Shown in pieces: positions 1-12,790 of a stretch of DNA of 64,000 nt; positions within the stretch are counted from its first letter, which is position 1; the number at the start of each line of letters is the position of its first letter. Below the pieces are notes generated by a model. It did no database searches, had not been told where the DNA came from, and was given only the letters and a program-made list of their open reading frames with translations. A program made the translations under genes and the position numbers. Source of the stretch: Campylorhamphus procurvoides (lineage: Eukaryota; Chordata; Aves; Passeriformes; Dendrocolaptidae); the NCBI GenBank assembly GCA_013396655.1, contig WBMV01001238.1, positions 219,290 through 283,289 on the forward strand. The letters are read 5' to 3'.

Positions 1-3000
1 ATGTTGAGTTGCAGTGTTTTAACTTCACCTGAGTTACTGTTAAATGGAGGAAGTAGGCAGGATTAGTTTATCCTTACAGTGAGTTGGTTTTCAAAAATAG
101 TAAATTGTATTTGCAGAGAACAAAATAGTTAAGCTACAGTTTTTTCTCCTTGGTAGAGAGTTCTGCCTGCTCCTGTTGCTGTAAGGGTTTGATTCTTCCA
201 GGTGCAAGAGAGAATACTGTGGATGGATCCAATTAATTACTAAAAAGGCTTAGCCAGAAAAAAACCTGGTATCTGGAGAACAAAACTGATGCAGCTCATG
301 ACATGAGGCAGAGAAGTGCACAACACTGATTAGCACAGAGGACAACTTTAGCAAGTAAATATATTCCAATGTAAGTCTTTTCTCTATTGTTTTGAAGTCC
401 CAACAAAATTAATGCAATGTGTAAATAGTCACAAGTATTTCACGTAGTTCCCTCTGGCTACTTCCAAGTAGTTCTTCATGCAACTCCCTCACTGTCTTGA
501 CAAACTTCTGGGCATGTATAAATTAGTAATTTTCCACTAGCTGCCCCAGAATATTTTATTTTTATATATCAGGTTCCGTTCCTGAGTGGCTGCTTGCAAC
601 TTCCCCAGAGGCAGAATGTATATCATTGCTGTGGAGTGCTGGGAGAACTACATTTTAATAGGTGCCTTAACTGCACTTTAATTGCATCTAGTTTCCACGA
701 GGCTAAGTTAAGAAAATGAGCTGAAAGATTTAAGGCCCATTTCTGTTCAAGCAATAATGGAGAACAAGCATCTTACTTCTTTCCTACGTAAGTCTCTTAC
801 CTATAGGTGCATCAGATAACTGACATTCTCGGCTTAGAGGCTCTTGCCTTGCCTTTACTACCTAGAGAAAGAAGACATATTCTTTTACTTGGTCTAACTC
901 TTTTATACTAATACTATACAAGGATTTAGCACAGTTACTTATTGAAAAAGACCCAAGGTAGCTTACGTAATTTTTTCGTGTTAGAATTGGTCTGGCATGC
1001 AGATGCCATCTAGTGGTTGCAGGGCAGCGAATGGAAAGCTATTCCTGCAAATGCAGAATTGGCATTTTATTGCATGGTTATCCTCCACTTGTCTCACATG
1101 GAAACGTTATTCATTGGTGAGTACTGAAATACATCCACAGTGCACAGCTTCAAAACTCAGATCTTGCTGCTTTAGAACTGGGATAACCCCAATTAGATGT
1201 ACAAATTTATTTCCCTTAAGTTTTGCAGACTTTCTGAAGTCTTAAATTATCTGAGGATTCTGAAGGGGGTGTGGGGGGAGGTATGTGAAATTAGAGGTGC
1301 CGTGAAAAGTGTTGAACAGTTAAGCTTTGTCTTAGGTGAAGGTTTCTGAGGTTCTTCCTCACTCTGGAATCTTCTGTTTCCAAATTTAACCAAGTAAGGT
1401 GAGATAATTTGTATTAATTTTCAGTGATTAGGTGGACTGGTGGAAAATATGTAAGAAAAAGTATGAAGTATGTTTAGATTTGGCATAAAGCAAAACTAAA
1501 AGAAAAAAATAGTTTTGGCTGAGATTGGGAGATGCTATCAGAATAGGGCTGGTATTAAATTTTAATACCCTATCTAACCAACTATTGCATTATTTATGTT
1601 GCTTTTCATTAGACAGTTCTTCTCTGTTCTACTTATGGGCTTGGTATTACAGACACATACTGTCAAAAAGATATTTGCACGGTTTAGACCCGATTTAAGG
1701 GAATCAGCGTTTAGCCGTATTTCAGTAGTTGCCTACAGCAACTTGCTCTTGGAAAGCTGCATCTGCACTAGTGTGTTAGTTCAGAGCAATTATGTGGTGT
1801 TGAAGTGATTCCTTCTGATTGTCCTCACGTACTGGTTTGCATTGCAGAGCTCATGCTGTTGTATGCAAATTAGATTTTTTGGTTTGGTTTCATGTGGTGA
1901 AAGTTTATTCCTAGTGTATACCCATGGTGTCAAGGGTCCAAACTACTGAGTGGGCCATTTCACTGTGAAATCCCTCAGCAAGGGTGGGTGACGCATGGGT
2001 CCATCAACAGAGAGGATGGAATCAAAGTGTGAAGAGCTTGTGTGACACAAGTGTTATGGTACTCTGTAAAGTCAATTTGATTTCTGCACTTCTGACGCTG
2101 TCAAGAGTCACACTGAAGTCTGTTACTCTGCTGTTCCACAATTTACCCAGCATTTTCCTCAGTATCCTTTCTGTTCTTTCTGTCATACTTTGTGTTGCTC
2201 TGATTTTTTTTCTTTATTGTCTTTCTTCTGACTGCTTTTCTACTCAGTGGTGCCAGTCTCTTTGGCTTTCCAGGTGCTCTAGTGTGATGGCACCTTAGGC
2301 TGCAAGGAAATACTCATTGCTCAGTCTGTTATGAGGGCTGAAATTTTTGGTGGCTGGATAGCTGCTTCCTATGCTGAGAGGTTATGCCCCTCAATAGTCA
2401 CTGACTACCAGAAGAGCAGCAATTGGGGTATGTGTACAGTTCAAAAAGGTTGCAAAAGCCTTCTTGAGGACCAGGACAACAAATATTTTGAGGTGTCATA
2501 TCAGGTGTCTACTACAATGATAGTGAAGAGATCTCTTTGGAAGCATTCAGCCTCCTGTGCTTCTAGCAACTGATATTTAACCCAGGTGAACTTACTGTGT
2601 TCCTGTACACCTCGTTATAAAGGATGAAGGGGACAGGCATGTGAGGCTTCAGTGGAACTAGTACATGGGCCTGAGTGTGTGGAGAGGCAGTGAGTTGCTA
2701 ATCTGAACAGAAGGGCTGTTTATGCCTTTAAAAGCAATTTCATGTGGCTGAAAGCTGTAGGAAAAATCTGCCATGAAACAATTTTGTCTCAAAGATTTCC
2801 TGCCATGTGACGTCTGTCCAATGAACTATGCAAACTGCACATAAGGATAAGTGTAACATTCTTCACCTTCAAGACAATACAGCATTTTCCCCCTCTCTAA
2901 ATACTGGAGGGTATAAGCTGATGATGCTGCACACAACTCTGTGAGCAGTGACAAATACTGGCTGAGGTGTTAGTTTACTTGGAAGCAAAGGCAGTTACCT

Positions 3001-6000
3001 GCTGACACTGTAGTAGTAATATGTTTTCCCTTCAACATTCCAACAAGCCTGAAAAGTTTAATGGCTCCCCTTCCTTAGTCAGGCACTAGGACCAACAGCA
3101 TGAAGTTTGTTCTAGAGCAGATGCCTTGTACTGCTGTGTGGTCACTTCAGGATCAGGGACTTGGATGTCAGGTACAGAGCTGCTATTTCAGTAGGCAGCC
3201 TGCAGTCATGGATTCGTTGTGGGCCAAACGCCCAGGGGTGGCAGGAGAAAAAGGATGTGTTGTCCTGTTTGCTGGCATGATTTTGTTCCGGATACATAGC
3301 CATTCAGCTGGAGGTAGGCAAGCTGGTGTCACAAAAATTTTGGGTGGTTGGTTACTAAGACCATGCTGGAAACACATGCCTTTCACACCTGCCATCAAAG
3401 GGAATAGAGGAGGAAGAACTTGTAAACAGCCATGATACCATCTACCTAGAACTTGAGCGGGCCTGACAGCAATTCTTGGGCAGCCTGCGTGCCAGAGTTA
3501 CTTAAGTTCAGGAGCAGGAGACTTTGGGAAGATGGTAAGAAGACCAATATCTTCAGGAAGCATTTGATTTCCCTCCAGAGTTTGCACATGCTGCTCTTTG
3601 ATTGTGGGTCATGGGCCAACTACAGAAAGAAAGCAAAGTGGAAGGTCAGCCTGATCATTCAAGCTTTCATACACTTCTGATTATTGGATTCTGATCATGT
3701 AGATGAGCATGAGGTAATGTGTGGAAGCACACTCTGTGCAGAATGCTTCCTGGTCCTTCAGCCTTCCTCAAAACTGCAAATCTGATACTTGCCACTTACA
3801 TTAAGGTACACTGTTAAGTTTGGGCTGTTAGTCCCCATTTTGAACCCCTAAGAGAAGTTTGTATTGACCCACTCATTCCTATCTCTTTCCCTATCCCTTC
3901 TGACCACTTAGGTAATTTGAGGTGGAAACACAAAAATCTAACTTGCTGACTGTAGTTTTCTAGTGTGGATTGCGCCATGTATAAGGTTGGAAGAATGTAA
4001 CTCCGGAAAGGATGCTTCAGCAAAGACTAGGCTCAGAATAACTTCATGCCTTCAGCCTGCTGCTGAATTATTGGCTCAAACATCTGCATGGGATGAGTAT
4101 AGCATGTGCTTGTTTTGGCTATAAAATATGTTCAGCTCTTCTGGTAGTATGTGGTAGTTGAGAACAACAAATAACTTATGCCCTCAGGGCTCTGCAGTGT
4201 TGAACTGAGGAAATGAAGAAGCTCTGAAGCTCATGGCCAGCCTGGGGAGATGGGATTGAATGTTCCGTGTTGGGCACCTCTGGTAATCATGCAAGAACTT
4301 GTCTGTCATATACTTTTCAGGCATCAATTTGTTCCCAAACAGTGCTGCATATTTTTTTAGGTGATAACAGAAATTTTAATAGGATAAGTATTCTCGCACT
4401 CAGATGAACTGCATAAGAAAAACTGAAACTAAATAAAATTCAGTAGTAAATGCAGGAGTTAAAGTGGCCAGGTGGTGGCATCAGTGCACCGCAAATAAGC
4501 GTTTGAACCTCACTGAAAGGGAGACCACGGCTTGCTTAGTCACCCACCTCCCTACAAATAGGCTTTGTTAGGTGGGTGAAGTACAGCATTTTTATGTAAC
4601 TTGTCAATAGCTAATTATTTTCAGGCATTTTTTTGTCAGCTATTTTCCAGGGTGTTTGGATGTGGTAACTTTTGTACACAATTACTCAAACTGTGCATTT
4701 AGGTTTGTTATAGTGGCCTCTTCGGTCACTGGTTTTTGTGTCCTAGTCTTCAAACTGAAGAAGACATGGATGGCTGAAGTTTATCATGGTAATGTTTTAT
4801 GAACAAGAAATGTTTGCTCTATGCTGCAAACATAATTCATTCCTATGCCCCTTTCATGTTAAAGTAGTCTATAATCCATAAGTATCTAAGCAATAAACCT
4901 GGCTCACAACCTTCTAATGTAGGTACATATGATGGTGGAAACCAAAAATATCGAAGGACTTTTTGACAACAGTGATAGTGACGATTAGAGTGAAGATGTT
5001 CTTGACTCAGGCCTGCAATCAGGGTTAGATTTCTACTTAAAGACAGCAGTAGAGTCCTGGGTACACTACTGGCAATGCTGGCTGCCATTTCCTAATAAAG
5101 GGCTCTGTTTTTTTGATTGGAACAAAACCAAACCTTTTTTTCTTCTGCAGTCTGTTTTATCCTGATTTCTTGTTTATTTTGTTTTTAATTTTTACCTATT
5201 CAAAGAAAGCAATAAGAAAATTCTCCACCCATATCACACTGCTTTGTTCTTGTGTTTTTGCTGTCCCACAAATAGCACTTCTAAGCAGTAGCTGAAGCAA
5301 ACACTGCAGTTCCTCCTTCACAGGTGGTGTCATATTCACAGTAGCACTGACCTGCTGCAGTGTTAATGTGCAGTGTTCTAATTGCCTGAGATTGTTGTCT
5401 GCTCATCTTTCTGTGCTGATTCCTGCTAGATATTAGCCTCTTCTGTTTTTACTTGAAACTGATCCCTGCAATCCTTAGGATCAGTTCATCAGAGGAAGAA
5501 CCATTGTGAGACAAAAGAAGAAAAATCATGATCCTCGCTCAGCTTTATTATTAGTGCATACCAGAGGATGGCCTGCTCTATGTCAGACTGATTGGTTGGT
5601 ACTGCAGTGATCTTGCAGGTGGCTTTGACAGATGATTTCTACAAAAACTGGGGATGAAAGCATCTGTCTACATTCTTCCCATTGGAACCATTTGTTTGTA
5701 CCTGTGGAAGATTCCCTGTGCTGTCAACGATGTAGGAGTTGGACGTCGACAACTTCACAAAATGCTTCTTGGTGTTCCTGTCCACAAATCTCAAATGTCT
5801 GTAATTCTGTAACACCCAATTTTTCTTCTATTTTACCCATGTCCCCATTTCTTAAAAAACAGCATGTATATTTAAATTTACATGGCATTAACCTGATATC
5901 AAGTCATTGTACATCAGTCCATCTAAGAGATAGCACATGTTGCTGGGTACAGCTTACAAGGGAAATGAGCAAGTGAAACAAGGGGAGACCATTGGAATGA

Positions 6001-6461
6001 TACATATGCTGCTTTGAAATAGGCATCTGAGCCTACTGCTAGCCTTTACTGGAAACCACTCAAAATTCTTCTCTGAAATAATATTTGAAAGTCAACTCAT
6101 TTTATACATTTTCCTATAGGAAAAACAAAAGTGAAGTGCTGCAGTTGATGTTTACCTCGTTTCAGTAAGACTGCCTTTTTTATTTTCCAAGAAAATTGTC
6201 CACATATGACTGCAACCAGCTTTAGTATTTTATTTCTGGGAGTTCTAAGCATTGTAGGCCTTGTGGGAAATAAGGTAGTTGTACAGTTTCTTACCCACTT
6301 ATGGTGGTCTTTATATATCCACTTTCTCCAGTCTGAAAATCTGCCTTTGTTTCTGTTACCTCTGCTCCATGTTTATTAGTTTGTGGTTTCTGCTGATATC
6401 CTTTCTTATAGGTAGGGGTGTGTGTATACATATTCACTTATCACAGAAGATTTTAAGATTA
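1..6461. other. Unique non-coding sequence, no firm feature
   Basis: About 6.5 kb with no recognisable repeat, RNA gene or convincing coding exon. Open frames are short (104-114 codons at most) and overlap on both strands, as expected by chance. Two small CpG-containing patches, near 1.68-1.73 kb and 5.72-5.79 kb, stand out from the CpG-poor background and are listed as low-interest observations. The rest is ordinary AT-rich vertebrate sequence, probably intronic or intergenic. Confidence 0.6.
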
Positions 6462-6602
6462 CATAATCACAGAATTTTCTGTTGGAAGGGACCTACAAGG
6501 TTTATTGAGTCTAACTCTTAAGTGAATGGCCTGTATGGGGATTGAACCCACAACCTTGGTGTTATTAGCACCAGACTCTAACCAACTGAGCTAATCTCAG
6601 GG
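6462..6602 (-). mobile_element. tRNA-Ile-derived SINE with CR1-like tail (TguSINE1-like)
   Basis: Read on the minus strand, positions 6602 to about 6527 resemble a tRNA-Ile gene. The A box region reads TTAGCTCAGTTGGTTAGAG, the anticodon-loop region reads TGCTAATAACACCAAGG, and the B box reads GGTTCAATCCCC, ending in GGCCA. Directly after it (6526 to 6462) comes a CR1-like 3' tail: GGTCCCTTCCAACAG, then TTCTGTGATT. A tRNA-Ile head plus CR1 tail is the structure of TguSINE1, described in songbirds. Such SINEs are transcribed by Pol III and mobilised by CR1 reverse transcriptase recognising the shared tail. The 5' end has diverged from the tRNA (CCTGAGATTAGC instead of the usual acceptor stem), so this is a SINE and not a functional tRNA gene. 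I saw no clear target-site duplication. Confidence 0.85.
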
Positions 6603-6771
6603 TCATCTCTGACTTTTTTGGTTGGAGTAGAAAATTGGAATGGTCAGCTTGAGAGTTTGTTGCCCCTGAATGCCACTAGATACCCAAGTTTATTAATCGT
6701 TAAGATAAGCAGTTTAATTGCAGTGGCAAAAAGTAAAGGTAACATACTCTGCTGAGGTGTTTACATTGCAG

Positions 6772-7856
6772 AATTACAGAATGTGCTGAGTTGGAAGGGA
6801 CCCACAAGGGTCATGGAGTCCGACTCTTAGCCCTGCACAGGACCATCCCCAAGAGTCACACCCTGTGCCTGAGTATCATCCAAATGGTTCTTGAACTCTG
6901 GCAGGCTTGGTGCTTCCCTGGGAGCCTGTTCTGGTGCCCAACCACCCTCTGGGGTAAGATCCTTTTTCTAATATCCAGCCTAAACCTCCCCTGGCACAGC
7001 TTCAGGCTGCTCCCTCAGGTGCTGTCACTGGTCACCACAGAGAAGAGATCACTGCCTGCCCCGCCCTTTCCTCTCATGAGGGAGTTGTAATTGCAATGAG
7101 GTCTCCCCTCAGTCTTCTCTAGGCTGAACAGACCAAGTGACATCAGCTACTCCTCATATGGCTTCCCCTCAAGGCTCTTCACCATCTTCTTTGCCCTCCT
7201 TTGGACACTCTTTGTAGGAGTTTATCTTTCTTATATTGCAGTGCCCAAAACTGCACACAATATCCAACATGAAGCCACCCCAGTGCAGAGCAGAGCAGGA
7301 CAACCCCCTCCCTTGACTGGCTGTCGATGCTTTGCCTGATGCCCCCCAGGACAGGGTTGACCCTCCTGGCTGCCAGGGCACTGCTGACTCATTCAACTTG
7401 CCTTCAGCTAGGACCCCCACGTCCCTTTCTGTGGCCCTGCTTTTCAGTATCTCATTCCCCAGTCTGTCGGTACATCCAGGTTTGCCCCATCCCAGGTGCA
7501 GAATCCGGCACTGTCGCTTGTTGAACTCCATATGGTTGGTGATTGCCCAGCCCTCTAATTTGTTGAGATCTCTCTGCCTTTGAAGGAGTCAGTGGCTCCT
7601 ACCAGTTTTGTGTGGTCTGCAAAATTGCTCAGTATCCCTTCCAGTCCTGTGTCCAAGTCATTTATGAAGATGATGAAGAGCACAGGGCCTAAGATGGAGC
7701 CCTGTGGAACCCCACTAGTGACAGATCATCAGTCTGATGTCACACCATTCTCTATTAGCCTCTGTGCTTGACTTGTGAGCCAATTGCTTATCCACCACAT
7801 GATGTGTTTATCCAGCTCTGTGCTGGACATTTTGTCCGGAAATGTTCTGCTGCTTT
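6772..7856 (-). mobile_element. CR1 LINE, 3' fragment (end of ORF2 plus 3' tail), degenerate
   Basis: A 5'-truncated chicken-repeat-1 non-LTR retrotransposon on the minus strand. From about 7856 downward its translation has, in shifting frames, reverse transcriptase landmarks: [14 protein letters not shown] (about 7716-7675), then FINDLD, then FADHTKL (about 7623-7603). Next comes the C-terminal stretch with EFNKRQCRILHLG and AERDVGVL-like residues (7531-7169 frame). It ends in the CR1 3' tail, GGGTCCCTTCCAACTCAG followed by ATTCTGTAATTCTG near 6772. The catalytic FADD box reads FADH, and stops and frameshifts break the frame, so it cannot make a working enzyme. About 1.1 kb remains of an element usually near 4.5 kb. 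It lies about 170 bases from the SINE, in the same orientation. Confidence 0.93.
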
Positions 7857-10244
7857 AGCAAATGTTTTCCTGGTATCCAAGCTACCTATTTTATGGTTAT
7901 TCAGCTGGAGGTGGTTATGATTGGTAATACTGTTTTATAAACAGTGCAACTCAGTGTGAACAACTCCAAGAGCAAATACATCTTTGAAATGTGTGATGCT
8001 GCTGGCCAAAAGAGCAGACAAAGTGGCCTTTCATATGAAGTTAGAGATATGCCTTTACTCATTTAAATTTGAACTGCAGTTATTTAGGAAAATAGCATCC
8101 AACTTTTTCTCTTCCTACCTAAAAGAATTCTCCAGCTGAGTTCTATAATCTCTAGCAAAGATAGCAACAGAATTAATATCATGCCTCATTGATAATTTTC
8201 CACAGGGAAAGACTTGTTCTGGCAAAATTATGACCTCTTATACTAACAATTAGTATTTCCCAGGAATCCAGCATCCTTCAGCAATAGTCATTGATATAAG
8301 AATGTCTAGAAACACAAACATGGCCGTTTTCAGTGACAGATCATCCATGTATCAAACACTTTTCCTCCTCCTGACATGATGTCCGTAAGGACTATGGAGG
8401 TGCTGCCGGGAGATTGGAGGATTGAATCACAAGCCTAAACACCTAGATTTTAGTCTGTGTATCCTGAACCTGGAGCATTTCTAAACTTCCTTGGCTTCCT
8501 CTGCCAAAGAGTTGAACTCTTCAAGATGTTACTCCCTCATGCTTCTGTTGTAACAGTTCACACTCTATTTATGACACAAGGTAATGTGAGACTGTCTTTT
8601 TTTTTAAGAACTCCCAAATTGTCACAGATTGGAACATTAACTGCAGTCATGTAACATCTGTTGTTGTCTCATGGCCATACGCGCATATGAGCATGTTCCT
8701 GAATGCCCCCTGTGTCAATATCCCATGTAGAGAAGGTAGAGAGATTTAACTATTTGTTGATGAAGCTTTAGGGTATTAGTATCTTTTTCAAGTAAGTGAT
8801 TATCTTGCTTTAGAAGGAGATTTCCCTGTATCACATGCTGCTTTAGCTCAAACCATTGTTATAACAGATATTTTGGAGAAGAAACTTGTGATTTTCCAGG
8901 CATATTAAATGTTCATTAATTTCAAATTCAGAAAACTCACCTAGTTATGGAATATAGCTGGATCCACAACTAATATATTTCCCCAGTTTATTACTTTCTT
9001 GAAATGGTATTTCACTAATAAGAGCAAATGTTGTTGCATAAAAAGCAAGGACCTTGTGCTGATCCCTGTAATTACTTTTTAAGCGGATAGAACATACATG
9101 TCCAGCTCATTTCAGAAGCCCCAGGCACAGCAGTCTTGCAGTTATGAGGAATCAGTCTCACTTCCATGAAAAGGAATGGCAGTAAATACAACCTGTTAAT
9201 CCAAGTGCATTGTTGAAAGGACATGGAAAGCCTTGGAAAAATACCTAAAGAGAAATGAGTGCTGCACAAAGTGCCTTGGGCACTGAAAAATGCTAGTTTT
9301 CAATGTCAGCCATTCCCAGTGTGAGGCTTTCAGGGCTCTCTGATGGTTATATTTTGAGGCAGGCCAGCCTTAGTGAGTCAGCTTTTCTGGCCAGAATCTG
9401 CATGGACCATTAGCAAGTACTATCCAAAAAAAACCAGGAAGGCAAAGGTTTCCTCTCACATTGCACAAAAGCCATATATTTGGGCTCAAGGTTTATCTGC
9501 TACTGCATGGAATTAGCCTTTTATTGAACATAAAAGTATCATTTGAAGCTTGTCTGATGATTAGTATCTTCAAGCTGTCTTTTGTTGGATCCCAACAAAA
9601 AACCTGTCAGGTCATGTATTAATTGAAGCATGACAAACAACTGTTTTTCTCATGGATGACAGCGAAAAAGCAACAATTGAAAGGGCTACAGTTGCTAATT
9701 TGGAGCTAAACTAAAAGATAGGATCTGGATTCCTTTCTTTTGGCTTGTACTTTATCATTGGGATTTCTGAAAGCAGCTGGAACTTCTGCTAAACAGAAAC
9801 AGGGTCTGGCTGGCTTCAGCTGATGAGATGTGTGTTGTACTGCCTATGCCAGCTGAGCCCTGTGTCCCAGAAGAAGAGTTCCACCCTGTGGGAGAGCACA
9901 CGGTGGTTATCGCCTCCTGTCCTCCTCTTGGCGTGGCCAGAGCAAATCCCAGCTCTCTGTGGGAGTCCAGGAGACGATGCCCAGAACCTCTGCACTCTTT
10001 TGTTGCCCTGGTAACAGCATCTTCCTTTCTGAGCTGCTTCTCTGCCACAGGTACTGTCGCATACCCCAGGGCTGCAGCCATCCCTTGCTGTGTTTTCCTT
10101 TCTGTCCATGTTTCCACTGATGCAAATGAGGAGTAGGGTAGATGTAATCTTGCTGGTGAAAAGGTCAGTGTCCTCTTGAATATATTCACCTCCCAGTGAT
10201 TTTTATGAGACAGCCTACCCAAGAGAAGAGCTAACACTCCTTCA
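7857..10244. other. Unique non-coding sequence
   Basis: About 2.4 kb without a recognised repeat or gene. The stretch at about 9.8-10.13 kb is more GC-rich and carries unusually long open frames in several frames on both strands (up to 174 codons on the minus strand, 9755-10279). Overlapping openness of this kind points to low stop-codon density and not to a specific gene. No domain is recognisable in any of the translations. Confidence 0.5.
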
Positions 10245-10305
10245 GGATTGGATGTGATCATCTTGGAGGTCTTTTTCAATCTAAACGATTCTAAGATTCC
10301 ACATA
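10245..10305 (+). mobile_element. CR1 LINE, short 3' tail fragment
   Basis: About 60 bases matching the 3' terminus of CR1 on the plus strand: GGATTGGATGTGATCATC, then GGAGGTCTTTTTCAATCTAA, then CGATTCTAAGATTC, the expected degenerate octamer repeat ending. Only the tail is recognisable. The sequence upstream does not look like ORF2, so this is a severely 5'-truncated copy. Confidence 0.75.
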
Positions 10306-12660
10306 ACCATGAAATAAGAAGCTAATTGTACTAGCTGGTTCCTGTCATATATACCTGTACATAATAAGTCTCTTCAGATCAAACACTCACCTCAGTCTGC
10401 TTCTGTTATCTTAGATATTTTGTTAAGTATTCACAAAAGAATATAGTGAGGTGTAGCAAGTCCAGCTAACAGAAATGTTCTGCCCTCTCACTCTATAATA
10501 AAAGTTCTTGTGCACTGTCAGATATTTCTTCTGCAGTGTGGAAATGGTACATGTGGATGTTGTCTGTAAATGGCATTTTGACATAGGTGTGTCAAGGTTT
10601 GTGCTAAAAATTAAATAATACAGCAGCTGTATGATAGTGCTTGGCACTGATCTCAGGCCCTCTCTGGTTTGCTCCTACAGACGTGTCTATGAGTCCTACA
10701 AGACTAATAAATGCATCCAGAAGGAAACTGTGTAATGTGACCTATGCAACCTCTTTAGTCATAAATTGTCCTTAAGTTGCAACCTCAGTGAAGTCCTTTC
10801 CAATTTCTCCTTTTGTTGTAGTCATCCTGTTTGGTATCTAATGCCTGTACAATTTGAATTCCAGGAAAGTTGCTTCAAGGCCTAATCTCATATTTATGGG
10901 AAAAAAAGGTGGCCTGGAAATCCCAGAAACCTGAAGTTTCACCTTGGGTTATCTCAAGACTGTTAGAAAGGAAGAGATAGCTGTCTTCTGAGAGGCAAGA
11001 GTCTTTTTTGAAGGGAAAGTGGCTTTGGACAGGTGACATGCAATAGAGCTGAGCTAGTGGAAGTAGGAACCGCACTTGGAGATTGTGTATATGATGACGT
11101 GTAACCTTCTGCTGGCAGGGGAAGAGCAGTCTCTGCCTCTTTACCCCTCAGGAAAGTGGCTTGGAAGTGTTTGAGATAAGCTGCTCCCATCCCCAGGGAC
11201 TGTGTTAGATGCTGAAACCTGTGTAAGGTGTATGAGGAGGAGGAAGATTATGCCATGGGGTCTTCAACACAGCATTAAGAAATTCAATTCTCACTCAAGC
11301 AGTCAACTGGCTACTCCCTTGTGAGATTGTTTTCTAAGGAAGAGATAAAAACCTCATTATAAACCTGATTGCCTTTAAGTTGCTGACCTGTGCCAAGGAA
11401 AACACTTTATTACACTTATGATGAAATAAGGTCATACTGCTTCCTCTTCCTTTTTGATGTTTCCAGTAGAGAACAGATCTGCTTCATCTGCCTTTCACTC
11501 ATCACGCATTTTGGGACTTTGTAACTGTTGGTGAAGAAGTACTGTAGCCTTTTCCACATATGGACTTTGCTTTTGCAGAGTCTGCATGCAGTAATACCTA
11601 TCAGTTGTTCAGCTAGATTTCCCTAATCAATCAGATAAGCTTGTTGGGAGCAAGAAGATAGGACTTTCCTTCCATTTGGGTAATGAACTTCTATGAAATA
11701 ATTTGTGCACCAAGAGGAATAGTATATATTTTAAGATTTGCTATATATGAATTCTTCTCTAATGGGTAAAATAAATGTTACAAAAGAGAAGGCTTTGTTC
11801 AAATGTGAGAATCGACTGGAGAGGAAAGTGAAACCAGAAACATCCTGTCATTTCATGATACTACCATCCTGTGATGCAAGTACTGCTTTCAAAGCCAATA
11901 GGCCTTGCTCATGTTAGAGTTCAATTGGTTTCACTTTATCTTTTGGTAGTTTTGCACTATTGAAAAGTAGTGTAGAACAGCAGTAGAAATTAGCCTTTCA
12001 GATCAATTTATTCAAGCACATTCTACAAGTATGTAACCTAGAAGGAAGCTTTTATAGATTAACGTTCCTTAATCCTTTTAAACACTGATTCAGTGGAGAA
12101 TCTAAGTGTGTATTTAACTAAACACAGAGCTAGTTCCCTTTCAATCATGAGGACTATTTGTGTACTGAACTTTATGGAAGTGTTCAATCACTTATCCAGA
12201 TCAGGATCATAAACAGGAGCGAAGTACATTAATGCCAGCTCTAATCTTTCCTTAACTGTTTCACATCTTTATTCTGTTCATGGACGCTTCTCCAGTCAGT
12301 AACTGGGGCCTGTACATGTCTGCTCCTTTCTTGAGAAGTGTCCGGGTCTCTCAGGGTTTAGCAAAGCAGTGTTTTGTCATGCATTCCACACATCTCTTCT
12401 TATTTAAAACAAATAGCTATCTCTTTTCCAGTATTATATGGTTGCACTTCAAAGCAGAGTGTGGGTTTTGACCTACTATTTCCTTCCCCAAGTTTTGTCA
12501 TTAGTTTTAATTTCCTGTATATACTGTGATAGTGGAATAGTAGGCTCTTCCATCTTGTGTGCCACTAGTTAAGAATCAGCATCAAATAGGAATCAGATGT
12601 TCACCAAAACTTAGGACATTTGTGTCCTATAGACAAGTGTCCCCAGTCCTTTTCCATATA
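10306..12660. other. Unique non-coding sequence
   Basis: About 2.4 kb with no recognised repeat, no convincing exon and very few CpG dinucleotides. The open frames present are short and featureless. Probably intronic or intergenic. Confidence 0.55.
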
Positions 12661-12790
12661 TTAAGAGAATCACATTAAGAGATCATCTAGTTTCAACCCT
12701 CCTGCCATGGGCTGGGACACCTTTCACTAGTCCAGGTTGCTCAAAACCCCATCCAGCCTGGCCTTGAACACTTTCAGAAAGGAGTAAGAT
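12661..12790 (-). mobile_element. CR1 LINE, 3' UTR fragment
   Basis: Read on the plus strand, this is the reverse complement of the common avian CR1 3' end: GAGATCATCTAGTTTCAACC, CTGCCATGGGCTGGGACACC, TTTCACTAGTCCAGGTTGCT, then CATCCAGCCTGGCCTTGAAC and ACTTTCAGAAAGG. The insertion is therefore on the minus strand, with its 3' end near 12661. It keeps only about 130 bases of the non-coding 3' region. The terminal octamer repeats are eroded. Confidence 0.9.

Noticed and set aside
6527..6602. Functional tRNA-Ile gene on the minus strand
   Set aside because: The acceptor stem is degraded and the sequence runs directly into a CR1 tail, so it is the head of a SINE.
7169..7531. 120-codon host protein on the minus strand
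   Set aside because: It is the C-terminal part of CR1 ORF2 inside a longer CR1 match.
9755..10279. 174-codon minus-strand gene
   Set aside because: Its start lies in a CR1 tail, several other frames are equally open, and no domain is visible.
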